Assembly: GCA_963809815.1 (NCBI GenBank)
Contig: CAWELM010000001.1
Location: forward strand, 1-64,000
Length of the DNA: 64,000 nucleotides
Source: CAVVJA01 sp963809815
GTDB taxonomy: Bacteria > Actinomycetota > Actinomycetes > Mycobacteriales > Jatrophihabitantaceae
Reading direction: 5' to 3'
Under the pieces are notes generated by a model. That model ran no database searches. It saw only the letters and a list, made by a program, of their open reading frames with translations, and was not told the origin of the DNA. Position numbers and translations under genes: made by a program. Shown here one piece after another: positions 18,328 to 26,589 of the stretch. How positions within the stretch are numbered: position 1 is the stretch's first letter; each line of letters starts with the position of its first letter.

Positions 18328-18510
18328 ATGACGTCCCTCGATGAACTCATGAGCGCGGCAGTCAACGCCCGAAGAGTCGCGCAGCATGCCCTGCGGATGG
18401 CGGTTCGGGAGGCTCGAGCAGCTGACTGGTCTTGGGACCGCATCTCCGCTGCGCTCGGCGGCTCACCGAACGGAGAAACGCTCCGACGCAATTTCGGCGA
18501 CGTGCGCTGA
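18328..18510 (+). CDS. 60-residue helix-turn-helix-like protein
   Basis: The product contains two helices, AAVNARRVAQHALRMAVREARAA and a turn-containing DWSWDRISAALGGSPNGETLRRNFGDV. The second resembles an HTH of the W-x-x-I-[AS]-x-x-[LM]-G-x-[ST] type used by small DNA-binding proteins. Length is short for a regulator, so it could act as a dimer or with a partner. An inverted repeat lies 10 nt upstream and a hairpin 19 nt downstream, which together support a self-contained transcription unit. It is divergent from the secreted phosphoesterase, 213 nt away. An opposite-strand frame over the same bases has no family character. Function unproven. Confidence 0.55.
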   Translation: MTSLDELMSAAVNARRVAQHALRMAVREARAADWSWDRISAALGGSPNGETLRRNFGDVR

Positions 18511-18528
18511 CCTCTTCCGCCCGTTCCG

Positions 18529-18548
18529 GCTGCCGGTGAGACGGCAGC
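18529..18548 (+). terminator. Hairpin after the small HTH gene
   Basis: GCTGCCG (18529-18535) and CGGCAGC (18542-18548) form a perfect 7-bp stem with a 6-nt loop, 19 nt after the stop codon. No T-run follows, as is common for actinobacterial terminators. Confidence 0.45.
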
Positions 18549-18729
18549 GCTCATGACGGCAGCGCATCGGCGAGTGACTTAGCCGATCGCATGCCCGGTG
18601 GCAATGTCCCCTGATCGGTTGACGCACACATCAACCGTCCGATCGTCCGTTCTGCGGACGGTGCCGCCGCTGATCCGGCGGCATGGTCGAGGGCAGCAAA
18701 CGACCACGACGATCACCAAGGGGCATGTG

Positions 18730-18852
18730 ATGAGCAATCGAATCCGTAACGCCGGGCGCCGCGTTGGCCGCGTCATCCGGACCGCCGGCCGCCGCTATGT
18801 CGAGATGATGGCTAAGTGCGACCCGAACGGTTACGGCTACTACGTCTGGTAG
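18730..18852 (+). CDS. 40-residue basic peptide ending CDPNGYGYYVW
   Basis: ATG 18730 is preceded by AAGGGG about 6 nt upstream. The peptide starts MSNRIRNAGRRVGRVIRTAG, strongly basic and amphipathic, and ends RRYVEMMAKCDPNGYGYYVW. A short coding region with a good ribosome site, a sharply different aromatic tail and one cysteine is more than chance would usually give. It may be a small membrane- or nucleic-acid-binding protein, or a precursor peptide. No modifying enzyme is adjacent, so a RiPP role is speculative. The PPK2 gene starts 84 nt downstream on the same strand. I do not recognise a family. Confidence 0.5.
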   Translation: MSNRIRNAGRRVGRVIRTAGRRYVEMMAKCDPNGYGYYVW

Positions 18853-18936
18853 AGCCGGCCTCGCCGGGGGCTGCACCGGACAGCTACCGACCTTTCCCGC
18901 GTCCACTGCGCTGAATGTGCGGCTAACCGGCTCGGC

Positions 18937-19731
18937 ATGTCGCGCGCGCACGTCGGCTGGTGCGAACATGTCGGGGTGGTCGCACGACTAGCCGACGTCG
19001 ATCCGTCCGAACGCGCGCCGAAGCAGCAGGCGCTCGAACGGCTGGCGGCTGCGCAGCAACGGATGCTCCGGCACCGACTGACGCTTGGCGGCCACCTCGG
19101 CAGCGACGAGCTCGGGCCGCCTCTCTGTGTGGTCTTCGAGGGATGGGACGCGTCGGGCAAGGGCGGAGCGATCAGGCGGCTCGTCGAACCGCTGGATCCG
19201 CGACATGTCCGCGTCGCGCAGTACGCGGCGCCCACGTGGGACGAGAAGCGGCACCACTTCCTTTGGCGGTTCTGGCCGATTCTGCCGGGGTGGGGCGGAA
19301 TGGTCGTCCTGGATCGCTCCTGGTACGGACGAGTTCTGGTCGAGCGCGTCGAAGGATTCGCAAATGTCGACCAATGGTCACGTGCCTACGGCGAGATTCT
19401 CGACTTCGAGCGGACGCTGGCAGCCGAAGGCATGATCTTGGTCAAGTTCTGGATGCACGTCAGCCCGGAGGAGCAGTTGCGCCGGTTCGAGGCCCGAGCC
19501 AAAGACGACCTGCGCCGGTGGAAACTCACGGATGAGGACTGGCGCAACCGTGACAAGCGTGCGCAGTACGAGCACGCCGTCGAGGACATGTTGGCCCGCA
19601 CCGACCAGCCGAAGGCGCCGTGGATCGTCGTGCCCGCCGATCACAAGCCGACCGCGCGGGCCGTCGTCGTCGAAAACGTCTGCGAGCGCATCGAAAAGGC
19701 CCTCGCCGGAGAGTCTCCGCGATTTCGATAG
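18937..19731 (+). CDS. ppk2: Polyphosphate kinase 2 family protein
   Basis: A 264-residue single-domain PPK2. Walker A is FEGWDASGKGGAIRRL (about residues 67-82). The lid and base motifs follow: WDEKRHHFLWRFW, then Walker B VLDRSWYGRVLVERVEGFA (about 123-141) and LVKFWMHVSPEEQLRRFEAR. PPK2 enzymes use polyphosphate to phosphorylate nucleoside mono- or diphosphates in the cytoplasm. Class I and III single-domain forms cannot be separated safely by eye, but the short length fits a one-domain enzyme. No ppx or ppk1 is nearby. It converges on the oxidoreductase at 19739 with 7 nt between stops. Confidence 0.9.
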   Translation: MSRAHVGWCEHVGVVARLADVDPSERAPKQQALERLAAAQQRMLRHRLTLGGHLGSDELGPPLCVVFEGWDASGKGGAIRRLVEPLDPRHVRVAQYAAPTWDEKRHHFLWRFWPILPGWGGMVVLDRSWYGRVLVERVEGFANVDQWSRAYGEILDFERTLAAEGMILVKFWMHVSPEEQLRRFEARAKDDLRRWKLTDEDWRNRDKRAQYEHAVEDMLARTDQPKAPWIVVPADHKPTARAVVVENVCERIEKALAGESPRFR

Positions 19732-19738
19732 CGCGAAA

Positions 19739-20641
19739 TCAGGGAATCAAGACCAGCTTGCCGCGCAGATGACCGTCCAGACTGATGCGGTATGCCTCGG
19801 CGGCACGCTCGAACGGAAAGGTTTGCACCTTGATCACAATCTTGTTCTGAGCCAGCAGGTCGGCGACCTCGTCCAGGGCCTCCGCGGCACGGCTGTCCGC
19901 GCCGCCACCGGTAACCCGGACGCCCGCCTCACCAGCAGCGAAGTTGGCGATGGTTACGACCTTGGCCGGGTTGGGTGCCAGGCTGATCAGCTCGTCGACC
20001 GGTGTTTTGCCGACGACATCAAATACAGCGTCAATCGATCCGCTGGCAGCGTTTCGCACCCGGTCGGCGACGCCGTCGCCGTATCGCACTGGAATCGCGC
20101 CGATCTCTCGCAAGTAGTCCTGGTTGCCCTCGCTGGCTGAGGCGATCACCCGCGCGCCGCGGGCGACCGCCACCTGGACGGCGACCGCTCCCACGCCGCC
20201 AGCGCCTCCGTCGATGAATAGCGTGTCGCCGGCTTTGACGTCGAGCAGCCGAAGACCGCGCTCAGCGGTCTCGCCGGACACCCCGGCCGCAGCCGCCACC
20301 GCCCAATCGATGGGTGGAGGCTTCGCCGCCCATGAGTCGAGCACGGCATACTCCGCCTGCGTGTGCCGACCGTTGCCGAAGACATCGTCACCCACGGCGA
20401 CACCTGTCACACCCTCGCCGACCTCGTCCACCACCCCGGCCGCGTCGTACCCGAGGTAGCCCGTACCGACCATCGATCTGCCACCGGACCGCATTCCGGT
20501 GAGCACCTTCCGGTCAATAGCATTCACGCTCGCCGCCCGCACGACGATCCGGATCTGGCCAGGCCCAGCATGTGGATCGGGAGCCTCCGCCCATTCCAGA
20601 ACCTCTGGACCCCCGTAAGCCCTAAACTGCAACGCTCGCAT
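19739..20641 (-). CDS. Zinc-less quinone oxidoreductase-like MDR protein
   Basis: A 300-residue medium-chain dehydrogenase/reductase. It starts MRALQFRAYGGPEVLEWAE, has the N-terminal GroES-like domain with GYDAAGVVDEVGEGV, and the nucleotide-binding motif GGAGGVGAVAVQVAVARGARVIAS at about 147-170. There is no structural-zinc cysteine cluster, so it belongs with NADPH:quinone reductases. It would reduce quinones or enones with NADPH in the cytoplasm. ATG 20641 is supported by AAGGA about 8 nt upstream; the further ATG-frame start at 20659 is rejected. Confidence 0.87.
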   Translation of the reverse strand: MRALQFRAYGGPEVLEWAEAPDPHAGPGQIRIVVRAASVNAIDRKVLTGMRSGGRSMVGTGYLGYDAAGVVDEVGEGVTGVAVGDDVFGNGRHTQAEYAVLDSWAAKPPPIDWAVAAAAGVSGETAERGLRLLDVKAGDTLFIDGGAGGVGAVAVQVAVARGARVIASASEGNQDYLREIGAIPVRYGDGVADRVRNAASGSIDAVFDVVGKTPVDELISLAPNPAKVVTIANFAAGEAGVRVTGGGADSRAAEALDEVADLLAQNKIVIKVQTFPFERAAEAYRISLDGHLRGKLVLIP

Positions 20642-20960
20642 CCAACAATCCTTCCGCATGTCGGTCAGCCGCGGGTTCCCGAGTTGGCATCAGTCACGAC
20701 ATAGTCGTCAAGACCAACTAAGCCGACACGTAGCTCAATCCACGCAGGCAGCCGCCACCCTACAAGGAGCCCTCGCGGAACGAGTAAGGCTCGTGCCGAA
20801 TCAGCGTCCCCAAACGCGCTCACGTGTGTTATGGATCCTCCGTTCGACGGAGCCGGTGCGCGTTCGCGGTCCAACGGCTCCGCGCGATAATCTCCCCCAG
20901 TCGCGCGCGGCCGAACTGGGACAGCGCGACTCCTCTGCGCTGTCGGCCTGCGAGGTACAG
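20642..20960. other. 319-nt divergent gap without a recognised gene
   Basis: It separates the divergent oxidoreductase and GAP genes. Open frames across it lack family similarity. No clear promoter or palindrome of note was found. Confidence 0.4.
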
Positions 20961-21617
20961 ATGCTGACGTTTGAACTGGTCCTGATCGGCTTGGCGATTG
21001 CGCTGGACCCGCTCCCGCTGAGTGCGTTCATGATCTTGCTGCCGTCCAAAGGCGGCGTCCGAAAAGGTGCAGCGTTCATCTTCGGATGGTTGGTCTCGTT
21101 GGCGATCGTGGTCGCGCTTACCGTCGTGGCCACCGGCAACAACCCGCCCAAGCAAAATACGGCCCCGTCACTCGCCGCGCTCGCCGTCAAGCTTGCGATC
21201 GGGGTGGTCCTCATCGGCATAGCTATACGGCAGCGCCGCAAAATGGGCCAGCCGAAGAAACCAAAGAAACCACCGAAGTGGCAGGCCAGCGTGGATAACA
21301 TGTCGCCCTGGTACGCGATCGGTATCGCTCCACTCCTGCAACCCTGGGGGCTGATCGCAGCAGGAGTCGCCACCGTGACGGACGCGAAGCTGTCGAGCGC
21401 CGCCAGCTATGTAGCGTTGTTCGTCTACTGCGTGATCGCCACCTCGTCATACATCACTCTCGAAATTTATGCCGGCTTCCGGCCCGAAGAGAGCCAGATC
21501 TTCGTGGCTAAAATCAGAAACTGGATCAACACGCATACCGACCAAGTCATCATCCTTGGCTCGCTTATCCTCGGATTCTGGCTTATCGGCAACAGCATCT
21601 ACTTGATTGTTACGTGA
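20961..21617 (+). CDS. GAP/Sap family six-helix membrane protein (PF11139-like)
   Basis: A 218-residue membrane protein. The N-terminus LVLIGLAIALDPLPLSAFMILLPSKGGVRKGAAFIFGW is the family signature, with a conserved Asp-Pro in helix 1 and a following loop. Five more helices follow, split by a basic loop (RQRRKMGQPKKPKKPPK). In mycobacteria the GAP and Sap proteins take part in transport of glycopeptidolipids and sulfolipids; whether such lipids exist here is unknown. ATG 20961 opens immediately before helix 1. In-frame sequence upstream to 20658 is not protein-like. Confidence 0.82.
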   Translation: MLTFELVLIGLAIALDPLPLSAFMILLPSKGGVRKGAAFIFGWLVSLAIVVALTVVATGNNPPKQNTAPSLAALAVKLAIGVVLIGIAIRQRRKMGQPKKPKKPPKWQASVDNMSPWYAIGIAPLLQPWGLIAAGVATVTDAKLSSAASYVALFVYCVIATSSYITLEIYAGFRPEESQIFVAKIRNWINTHTDQVIILGSLILGFWLIGNSIYLIVT

Positions 21618-21753
21618 CCTCCAAAGCCGTGATGGCGAACAGGGCGCCGGCCCTGTCCCCTGTGTCGGTGGCTGGGATGCATCGTCGCGAACGCCGTCGC
21701 ATGCGACGCTTCTGACGGCTCGTCACTGCGGCGTAGGCGGCCCTGACAGTTGC

Positions 21754-22074
21754 GTGATAGCTGATCCCTCGGCCTCGACCCTGATTCTCGGTCCAGTTCG
21801 CGACACCGGCGTCGGCCCACGTACTACTGAAGAAGTGGGGATCAAGGCGCCACCGTTCGGCGTCACGGGTACCACGGTCGGCAAGGCCACCGTGCGCGCG
21901 ATTCGCAAAGACAAGGCCGAACTCGCGGTGCTCCCCGGACCCGGGCGCACGCTGCGCGCCGTCCTGGACCGCTTCCCCATCCTGGGGCCAGCTATGAATC
22001 GGGCCACCGGCGTCCGGAAGACCATGCAGACGATCGCTGATCACCGCGAACGCGAGGCACTCGCCGCCAGGTAA
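21754..22074 (+). pseudogene. C-terminal fragment of a short-chain dehydrogenase
   Basis: The frame reads STLILGPVRDTGVGPRTTEEVGIKAPPFG, then ATVRAIRKDKAELAVLPGPGRTLRAVLDRFPILGPAMNRATGVRKTM. This is the last third of an SDR of the group whose C-terminus carries a PGP-x-R motif and LGPxMNR. The Rossmann glycine motif and YxxxK catalytic residues are missing, and the sequence before 21754 has no SDR similarity in any frame. It is therefore a remnant, lying directly downstream of the GAP gene and upstream of a convergent VOC gene. The fragment could be translated but should not be enzymatic. Confidence 0.68.
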
Positions 22075-22126
22075 CCGCGCCCGGCCGGGGTGAACCGCCT
22101 CCGCCTCCGCCGGAAACCGGCACCAA

Positions 22127-22152
22127 GCGGCCCGCTTAGGCGAACGGGCCGC
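22127..22152. terminator. GC-rich hairpin between convergent genes
   Basis: GCGGCCCG (22127-22134) and CGGGCCGC (22145-22152) form a perfect 8-bp stem with a 10-nt loop. The stem straddles the stop codon of the minus-strand VOC gene and follows the SDR remnant, so it could end transcription from both sides. Confidence 0.4.
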
Positions 22153-22606
22153 CAGCCCACCAGCGTTCGAACCGCGGCCGGACGGCCGAGGTCACCGGTT
22201 CGAGCAGGAAGCCGGAGGGCGCGCGAACATACGTCATGGCGCCATACCCCTTGTCCGGAGGCTTCTGCGCCATCTCCAGTGTCCAACCCGCTGCGACGAG
22301 GCGTTCCGTCTCCGCCGCCACATCGTCGACCCAGACCCCGTGATGGTGCAGCCCCGGCGCGTCGGCACCATCCCACAGCGATCCGGGTGCTCCCTGTAGC
22401 AACTCGATGTGTTGCGGACCTTCGCAGGAGTAGGTGAACCGCAACGGCGTGGTGAAGGCGCCGTCCGCGGGCGTCCAGGCCTGTTGTTCACGTTCAACGA
22501 CCGACGCCCAGGTGATGCCGAGTGCCGCGCCCAGTTCCGCCATGGCGGCCTCGAGATCGACCACTCGCACGCCGACGTGATAAAGCGTCCCTACGTAGTC
22601 CACCAC
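22136..22606 (-). CDS. VOC family protein (glyoxalase-like)
   Basis: A 156-residue single-chain VOC protein. It starts GTLYHVGVRVVDLEAAMAELGAALGI, has a central HIELLQGAPGSLWDG, then GLHHHGVWVDDVAAETERLVAAGWTLEM, and ends APSGFLLEPV. Histidine in the first strand (LYHVGV), HIELLQ in the second and HHHGVWV in the third give a plausible metal triad with the Glu of FLLEPV. This pattern matches the group near methylmalonyl-CoA epimerases and uncharacterised glyoxalases. Substrate unknown. ATG 22606. Confidence 0.84.
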   Translation of the reverse strand: MVDYVGTLYHVGVRVVDLEAAMAELGAALGITWASVVEREQQAWTPADGAFTTPLRFTYSCEGPQHIELLQGAPGSLWDGADAPGLHHHGVWVDDVAAETERLVAAGWTLEMAQKPPDKGYGAMTYVRAPSGFLLEPVTSAVRPRFERWWAGGPFA

Positions 22607-22737
22607 GATTGCCCTCCGCCCGGGCCCTTACTCGATGCCGAATAGAGTAACCATGCCACCCGCATGCAAGGCGTGCCTGTCATGGCCGTGCTTGCCGGGT
22701 CGACACCGAGCAACCTCGATGAAGGAGTTGGCCAGCG

Positions 22738-23514
22738 ATGCAACTTGACGGCAAGGTAGCGCTCGTTACCGGAGGGACGCGCGGAATCGGCCGCGGAATC
22801 GCCGAGGCGTATCTGCGTGAAGGCGCCAAGGTAGCGGTCAATGGGCGGAACAAGGACAAGGGTGAGCAGGCGCTGCAGGAGTTCGCCGCTGGCGACCGGG
22901 CTGCCTTCCTCCAGGGCGACGTGATGAACCAGAGTGACGTCGAGGCGATCGTTGACGGCACCGTCGAGCGCTTCGGCCGCATCGACATTCTCGTCAACAA
23001 TGCCGGTGGCTCCTTCGACAACGCGAACGTCGTGGATGCCAACCCCGAATCATTCGAGGCGGTGCTGCGCTGGAACGTCATGTCGACGTTCTGGGCAACC
23101 CAGCGCGCGCTGCAGCACATGATCCCGCAGAGATTCGGGCGCATCATCAACATGTCGTCCGTGGAGGGCAAGCACGGCAAGCCCGGTATCTCGGCTTATG
23201 TGACGTCCAAGCACGCCATCAATGGATTCACCAAGTCCGTAGCAAAGGAGGTGGCCCAGTACAACATCACCGCCAACTCCCTGTGCCCAGGACTGATTAT
23301 CACCGACATCTTCCTGGCTGAGGGGCCGAGTGCCGCCGAGGCATTGGGGATCACCCTCGATCAGTTCATCGAGATGTTTACCGCGGAGTCGGCAATCAAG
23401 CGCACGAACACGGTGGAAGAGGTGGCCGCCGTCGCGGTGTTGCTCGCCACAGACACAGCCGGTGGCATCACCGGAGCGCTGTACAGCATCGACGGCGGTA
23501 CTGCCGCTTACTGA
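22738..23514 (+). CDS. Short-chain dehydrogenase/reductase (FabG-like)
   Basis: A complete 258-residue classical SDR. The cofactor motif is TGGTRGIGRGIA (residues 11-22), followed by GRNKDK, which suggests NADP preference through the arginine. NNAG is at about 88-91, the catalytic Ser in INMSSVEG (about 142) and SAYVTSKHA carries Tyr-x-x-x-Lys (about 156-160). The end GITGALYSIDGGTAAY is the usual C-terminal IDGG. It reduces a keto group or oxidises an alcohol on an unknown substrate. ATG 22738 has AAGGAG about 12 nt upstream. It converges on the MDR gene with a repeat between. Confidence 0.9.
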   Translation: MQLDGKVALVTGGTRGIGRGIAEAYLREGAKVAVNGRNKDKGEQALQEFAAGDRAAFLQGDVMNQSDVEAIVDGTVERFGRIDILVNNAGGSFDNANVVDANPESFEAVLRWNVMSTFWATQRALQHMIPQRFGRIINMSSVEGKHGKPGISAYVTSKHAINGFTKSVAKEVAQYNITANSLCPGLIITDIFLAEGPSAAEALGITLDQFIEMFTAESAIKRTNTVEEVAAVAVLLATDTAGGITGALYSIDGGTAAY

Positions 23515-23598
23515 GCCAGCCGAGCAGGCCGCTCCCACCCAAGCCAGCGCCTCGTCGCTCGCGGCGAGGGAGTCAAACGGTGGCGCGCTACCTCGGTC

Positions 23599-23640
23599 GT
23601 GATCCTGGACTTGTCGCTCTCCAGCGACGATTCGTCCAAG
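23599..23640. repeat. Palindromic repeat family, diverged copy
   Basis: GTGATCCTGGACTTGTCGCT (23599-23618) pairs imperfectly with AGCGACGATTCGTCCAAG (23623-23640). The left arm keeps the family core with one change. It lies between convergent SDR and MDR genes, and its flank GGTCGTGAT matches the copy at 16303. Confidence 0.6.
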
Positions 23641-23650
23641 CCTCATCGAG

Positions 23651-24664
23651 TTACTGCTTTTGCGGCACGGCGAGCAGCAGCTTGCCCGTATTCTCGCCCG
23701 CGAACAGCTTGGGCAGAGCGTCCGGAAAGGCGCGAACACCGCCCTCGAGGATGTCTTCCCGCGAGATCAGCCGGCCCTCGCGGAGCCAGCCAGCGAGAAC
23801 GGCTCGGGCTTCGGGATAGCGCTCGGTGTAGTCGGGAGTGAGGAATCCGATCATCGCTGCTCGGGCCCCGACCAGCGACAGGTAATTGGATGGTCCGCGC
23901 ACCTGATCCGGGGCGTATTGCGAGACGCCGCCACTGAGCACGACCCGCGCGCCACGCGCGAGTTGCGTCAGCACCGAATCGAGCGTCTCACCCCCCACAT
24001 TGTCGAAGAATACGTTGACGCCGTCGGGCGCGTGATCTTGCAATGCGCGCCGGACGTCCTGAGTCTTGTAATCGATGGCCGCGTCGAAGCCAAGGTCTTC
24101 CGTAATCCACCTGCATTTATCAGGCCCGCCTGCGATGCCGATCACCCGGCAGCCTGTGATCTTGCTGATCTGACCGGCGACGCTCCCCACCGCACCAGCC
24201 GCACCCGATACCACGACCGTCTCTCCCTCGCGGATTCGGCCCACCTCGAGCAGACCGAAATACGCGGTCAAGCCGGTGATGCCGAGAGCCCCGAGATAGG
24301 TCGGCAGCGGCGCGAGCAACGGGTCAAGCTTGGTCACACCGTCACCGTTGGACCGCACGAACTCTTGAACCCCGAAGGCGCCGTAGACACGGTCCCCGAC
24401 TCCGAACCCAGCATGGTTCGAGGCAGTAACCCGGCCGACTGCGGCGGTGTCCATCACCGCGCCGATCGCGATCGGCTCGACGACTGAGGATGTGGCATTG
24501 ATCCAGGTAAGCATTGCCGGATCGACCGATAGGTATTCGACCCCGACGACGAATTCCCCCGGACCAGGGACCGGGACCGGCTCGGTCGTCAGTTTCCAGT
24601 CAGACGGCGTCGGCACGCCGGCCGGCCGGGCGCCGAGCCGTATCTGATGGTTGATTGAGGTCAT
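23651..24664 (-). CDS. NADP-dependent oxidoreductase, MDR superfamily (CurA / LTB4 dehydrogenase-like)
   Basis: A 337-residue enone reductase-like protein. N-terminus NHQIRLGARPAGVPTPSDWKL and VEYLSVDPAM are hallmarks of the LTB4 12-hydroxydehydrogenase/CurA branch. The cofactor site is VVVSGAAGAVGSVAGQISKITGCRVIGIAGG (about 154-184), followed by DYKTQD and FFDNVGGETLD. These enzymes reduce alpha-beta double bonds of ketones or aldehydes using NADPH. Metal ligands are absent, as expected. No operon partner; the SnoaL protein gene upstream on the same strand ends 50 nt before. Confidence 0.9.
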   Translation of the reverse strand: MTSINHQIRLGARPAGVPTPSDWKLTTEPVPVPGPGEFVVGVEYLSVDPAMLTWINATSSVVEPIAIGAVMDTAAVGRVTASNHAGFGVGDRVYGAFGVQEFVRSNGDGVTKLDPLLAPLPTYLGALGITGLTAYFGLLEVGRIREGETVVVSGAAGAVGSVAGQISKITGCRVIGIAGGPDKCRWITEDLGFDAAIDYKTQDVRRALQDHAPDGVNVFFDNVGGETLDSVLTQLARGARVVLSGGVSQYAPDQVRGPSNYLSLVGARAAMIGFLTPDYTERYPEARAVLAGWLREGRLISREDILEGGVRAFPDALPKLFAGENTGKLLLAVPQKQ

Positions 24665-24714
24665 CCGCGCGGGTCAACACCCATGAGGGTAGGCAGCCGG
24701 ACATCGGTCACGTC

Positions 24715-25551
24715 TCAACGCCCTTCTGGCGCGACGGGTGGTTCGACATCGTCGTAGACACGAGCCGCCGCGAGCAGTCCGCCCGGGCCGCGCTCGTAGA
24801 CGGCGATTCCCGCCTGAGACGGTAGGTCATGGCTGCCCCAGCCGACGCAGTTGTACTCAAGCGCGCAGCGCACGCCGTCGTCGGTCACGGCGCAATGCTG
24901 GAGCCGAATGCCGCCGCCTTCGCTGAAACACGCGGCGAAGAACGAGCGCAGCTCAGCGGTGCCGCGGTGGGTGGAGTGCGGGCCGATGGACTCACGGAAG
25001 TATCCGTCCCGCGCGAAGGTGGTCACTATCGCCTCCGCGTCGCCGGCAGCCAGCGCGGCGTGGTAGCGGCCGACAACATCACCCAGGTCAGCGGGCTCAG
25101 GCTCGAGAATCGGAGGCCTGACGTGTCGCCGTCCGTCGACTGGCCATTGGCTGCAGTAGGTACGAAACACGACCGACCTGTCGTCGGGACAGTCGGCGAC
25201 GACTGCCACCGGCCACGCCAGTTCCGGCCCGTTATCGGGCATATGCGCGAGGAGTTCGACCACTGCCCGCCCCGGAACATGCGTGCTGGCTACGGTCTCG
25301 ATACGGGCCTGGCGCTCGGCCAGCCAGGACAGATTGTGACTAACGAACCGCCGTAGCTGCTTGTGGCCGCGGATCTCGCCGGCGCGAGGGTCGTAGACGA
25401 CTACCTCCCCGGGCCATGCGTTCTCCAGCACACGAGTATCTCCTTCGTTCAATGCGGTGAGGTACTGCGCGACCGGATCAGCCTGACCTTCGATGCGGCT
25501 CTTCCTGCGCGCCAGCTCTACCCCACTGACGAAATCCGGAAACCACGGCAT
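24715..25551 (-). CDS. Tandem SnoaL/NTF2-like domain protein
   Basis: A 278-residue protein containing two NTF2-fold modules. The first (about 20-130) reads DPVAQYLTALNEGDTRVLENAWPGEVVVYDPRAGEIRGHKQLRRFV. The second (about 155-278) reads VVGRYHAALAAGDAEAIVTTFARDGYFRESIGPHSTHRGTAELRSFF. Both start with the characteristic Y-x-x-A-L-x-x-G-D and a following F/A-x-D-G. Such domains bind small hydrophobic ligands or act as isomerases or cyclases; no reaction can be named. ATG 25551 is preferred over 25584 because GGGGTGG precedes it. It sits 50 nt upstream of the MDR reductase and may be co-transcribed with it. Confidence 0.8.
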   Translation of the reverse strand: MPWFPDFVSGVELARRKSRIEGQADPVAQYLTALNEGDTRVLENAWPGEVVVYDPRAGEIRGHKQLRRFVSHNLSWLAERQARIETVASTHVPGRAVVELLAHMPDNGPELAWPVAVVADCPDDRSVVFRTYCSQWPVDGRRHVRPPILEPEPADLGDVVGRYHAALAAGDAEAIVTTFARDGYFRESIGPHSTHRGTAELRSFFAACFSEGGGIRLQHCAVTDDGVRCALEYNCVGWGSHDLPSQAGIAVYERGPGGLLAAARVYDDVEPPVAPEGR

Positions 25552-25783
25552 ATCCACCCCTGTTTCGTCGCCGGCACCGGGCAAATCTCTCTAGACGCTG
25601 CTGTCAGTCATCCTCCTGCAACATCCTCATCCCAACCGCCGCGTCAATCAAAGCCCGGGGCCGGCGTTGAAGAGACGCTGATTGCCATCTACTCGAACGA
25701 CAAGCGACCGATCACGTCACGCGGCTGGCGTACGCACAACCGTGACGAGCACCTCATGGTTCAGCCCACCACGTTGAGGCGGA

Positions 25784-25985
25784 TCACCGAGCCGGGTGGG
25801 AAATGGCGTCGAGTGCGACAGTGGCAGCCAGTATCACCACCGGGTTCTGGTCTGGTGGGACTTCCACGCCGTAGGTGTCTGCGACACGGAACCGTCTCTT
25901 CGACACGGTGGCCACAGCTATGCGCCCGTCGGTGAACGGGTACTCGTGGTCGAGGATGTTGCCCTGGATGTCGAGGTCATGCGCG
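25784..25985 (-). pseudogene. C-terminal fragment of a LURP-one-related (LOR) protein
   Basis: The reverse strand encodes LDIQGNILDHEYPFTDGRIAVATVSKRRFRVADTYGVEVPPD, then NPVVILAATVALDAI and a stop at 25784. GNILDHEY, VSK-R-FRV-DTYGVEV and a hydrophobic final helix mark the second half of the LURP-one-related/tubby-like domain. The first half, an intact start and any upstream similarity are missing, so this is a truncated remnant. LOR proteins may bind membranes, but the cell role in bacteria is unclear. It sits between the SnoaL gene and the operator region at 26053. Confidence 0.65.
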
Positions 25986-26052
25986 GATGACGCTGCTGCG
26001 GCATCAGCCGGTCGGGGAGATTCGAAGGACCCCTGGGGGCCGCCTAACCCGT

Positions 26053-26101
26053 TTGACTTTCCCGGTAGGAAAGTCTTACGCTACTTTCCTACTTGGAAAG
26101 T
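26053..26101 (+). promoter_or_regulatory. Promoter with two identical operator palindromes
   Basis: A -35 TTGACT (26053-26058) and -10 TACGCT (26077-26082) are 18 nt apart. Overlapping the spacer is GACTTTCC (26055-26062), 5 nt, GGAAAGTC (26068-26075). Just downstream of the -10 is ACTTTCC (26083-26089), 5 nt, GGAAAGT (26095-26101). Two copies of ACTTTCC-N5-GGAAAGT, 27 nt apart centre to centre, cover both the RNA polymerase site and the start point. This is a repressor layout, and the winged-helix gene in the operon is the likely binder. Confidence 0.72.
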
Positions 26102-26112
26102 TGAGGTCCCTC

Positions 26113-26589
26113 ATGGACGTTCCACCTCTGGAAGCCCGGGCAGCGTTAGATACGGTCGAGAAGAGTCGGCTGCGAGTGATCGACGAGATCGGACTGCCTC
26201 AGTGGTACTGGTGGGGACTCGCCCTCGGCTGGATCGTCCTGGGGTGGGTCACCGACCTGAATTATCCGTGGCTCACAGCCGTGGCCACGTTGCTATTCGG
26301 CGCCGTGCATTCAGCGGTTGCCCCGCGCGTCATCAACGGTCGCCATCGCAGCAATCAGCTCAGCGTCAACGCCGACATCGTCGACCGTCACCTGCCGGCG
26401 CTGGTGCTCGGCGGGCTCATCATCCTGGCCGGAATAACCGTAGCCGGTGCGGTGGCGATCTCGGCCGACGGCGCGCAGCACCCGGTGACGATCACGAGCA
26501 TCTTCGTGGCGGTGGTCATCGTGCTGGGTGGGCCGCGCCTGCTGGCCGCAGTCCGACGTCGAGCCGTGCGAAGCAGCGCACGGCGATGA
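26113..26589 (+). CDS. Four-helix membrane protein coupled to a winged-helix regulator
   Basis: A 158-residue protein: a short cytoplasmic N-terminus (PPLEARAALDTVEKSRLRVIDEI), then helices at about 29-45 (YWWGLALGWIVLGWV), 52-72 (LTAVATLLFGAVHSAVA), 96-118 and 126-146. No enzyme motif is seen. It starts at ATG 26113 with GAGG 6 nt upstream, 12 nt after the second operator. The stop overlaps the regulator's ATG (ATGA at 26586-26589). Such a membrane protein plus small winged-helix pair is a recurrent actinobacterial cassette whose function I do not know. Self-control of a membrane stress response is plausible. Confidence 0.75.
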   Translation: MDVPPLEARAALDTVEKSRLRVIDEIGLPQWYWWGLALGWIVLGWVTDLNYPWLTAVATLLFGAVHSAVAPRVINGRHRSNQLSVNADIVDRHLPALVLGGLIILAGITVAGAVAISADGAQHPVTITSIFVAVVIVLGGPRLLAAVRRRAVRSSARR

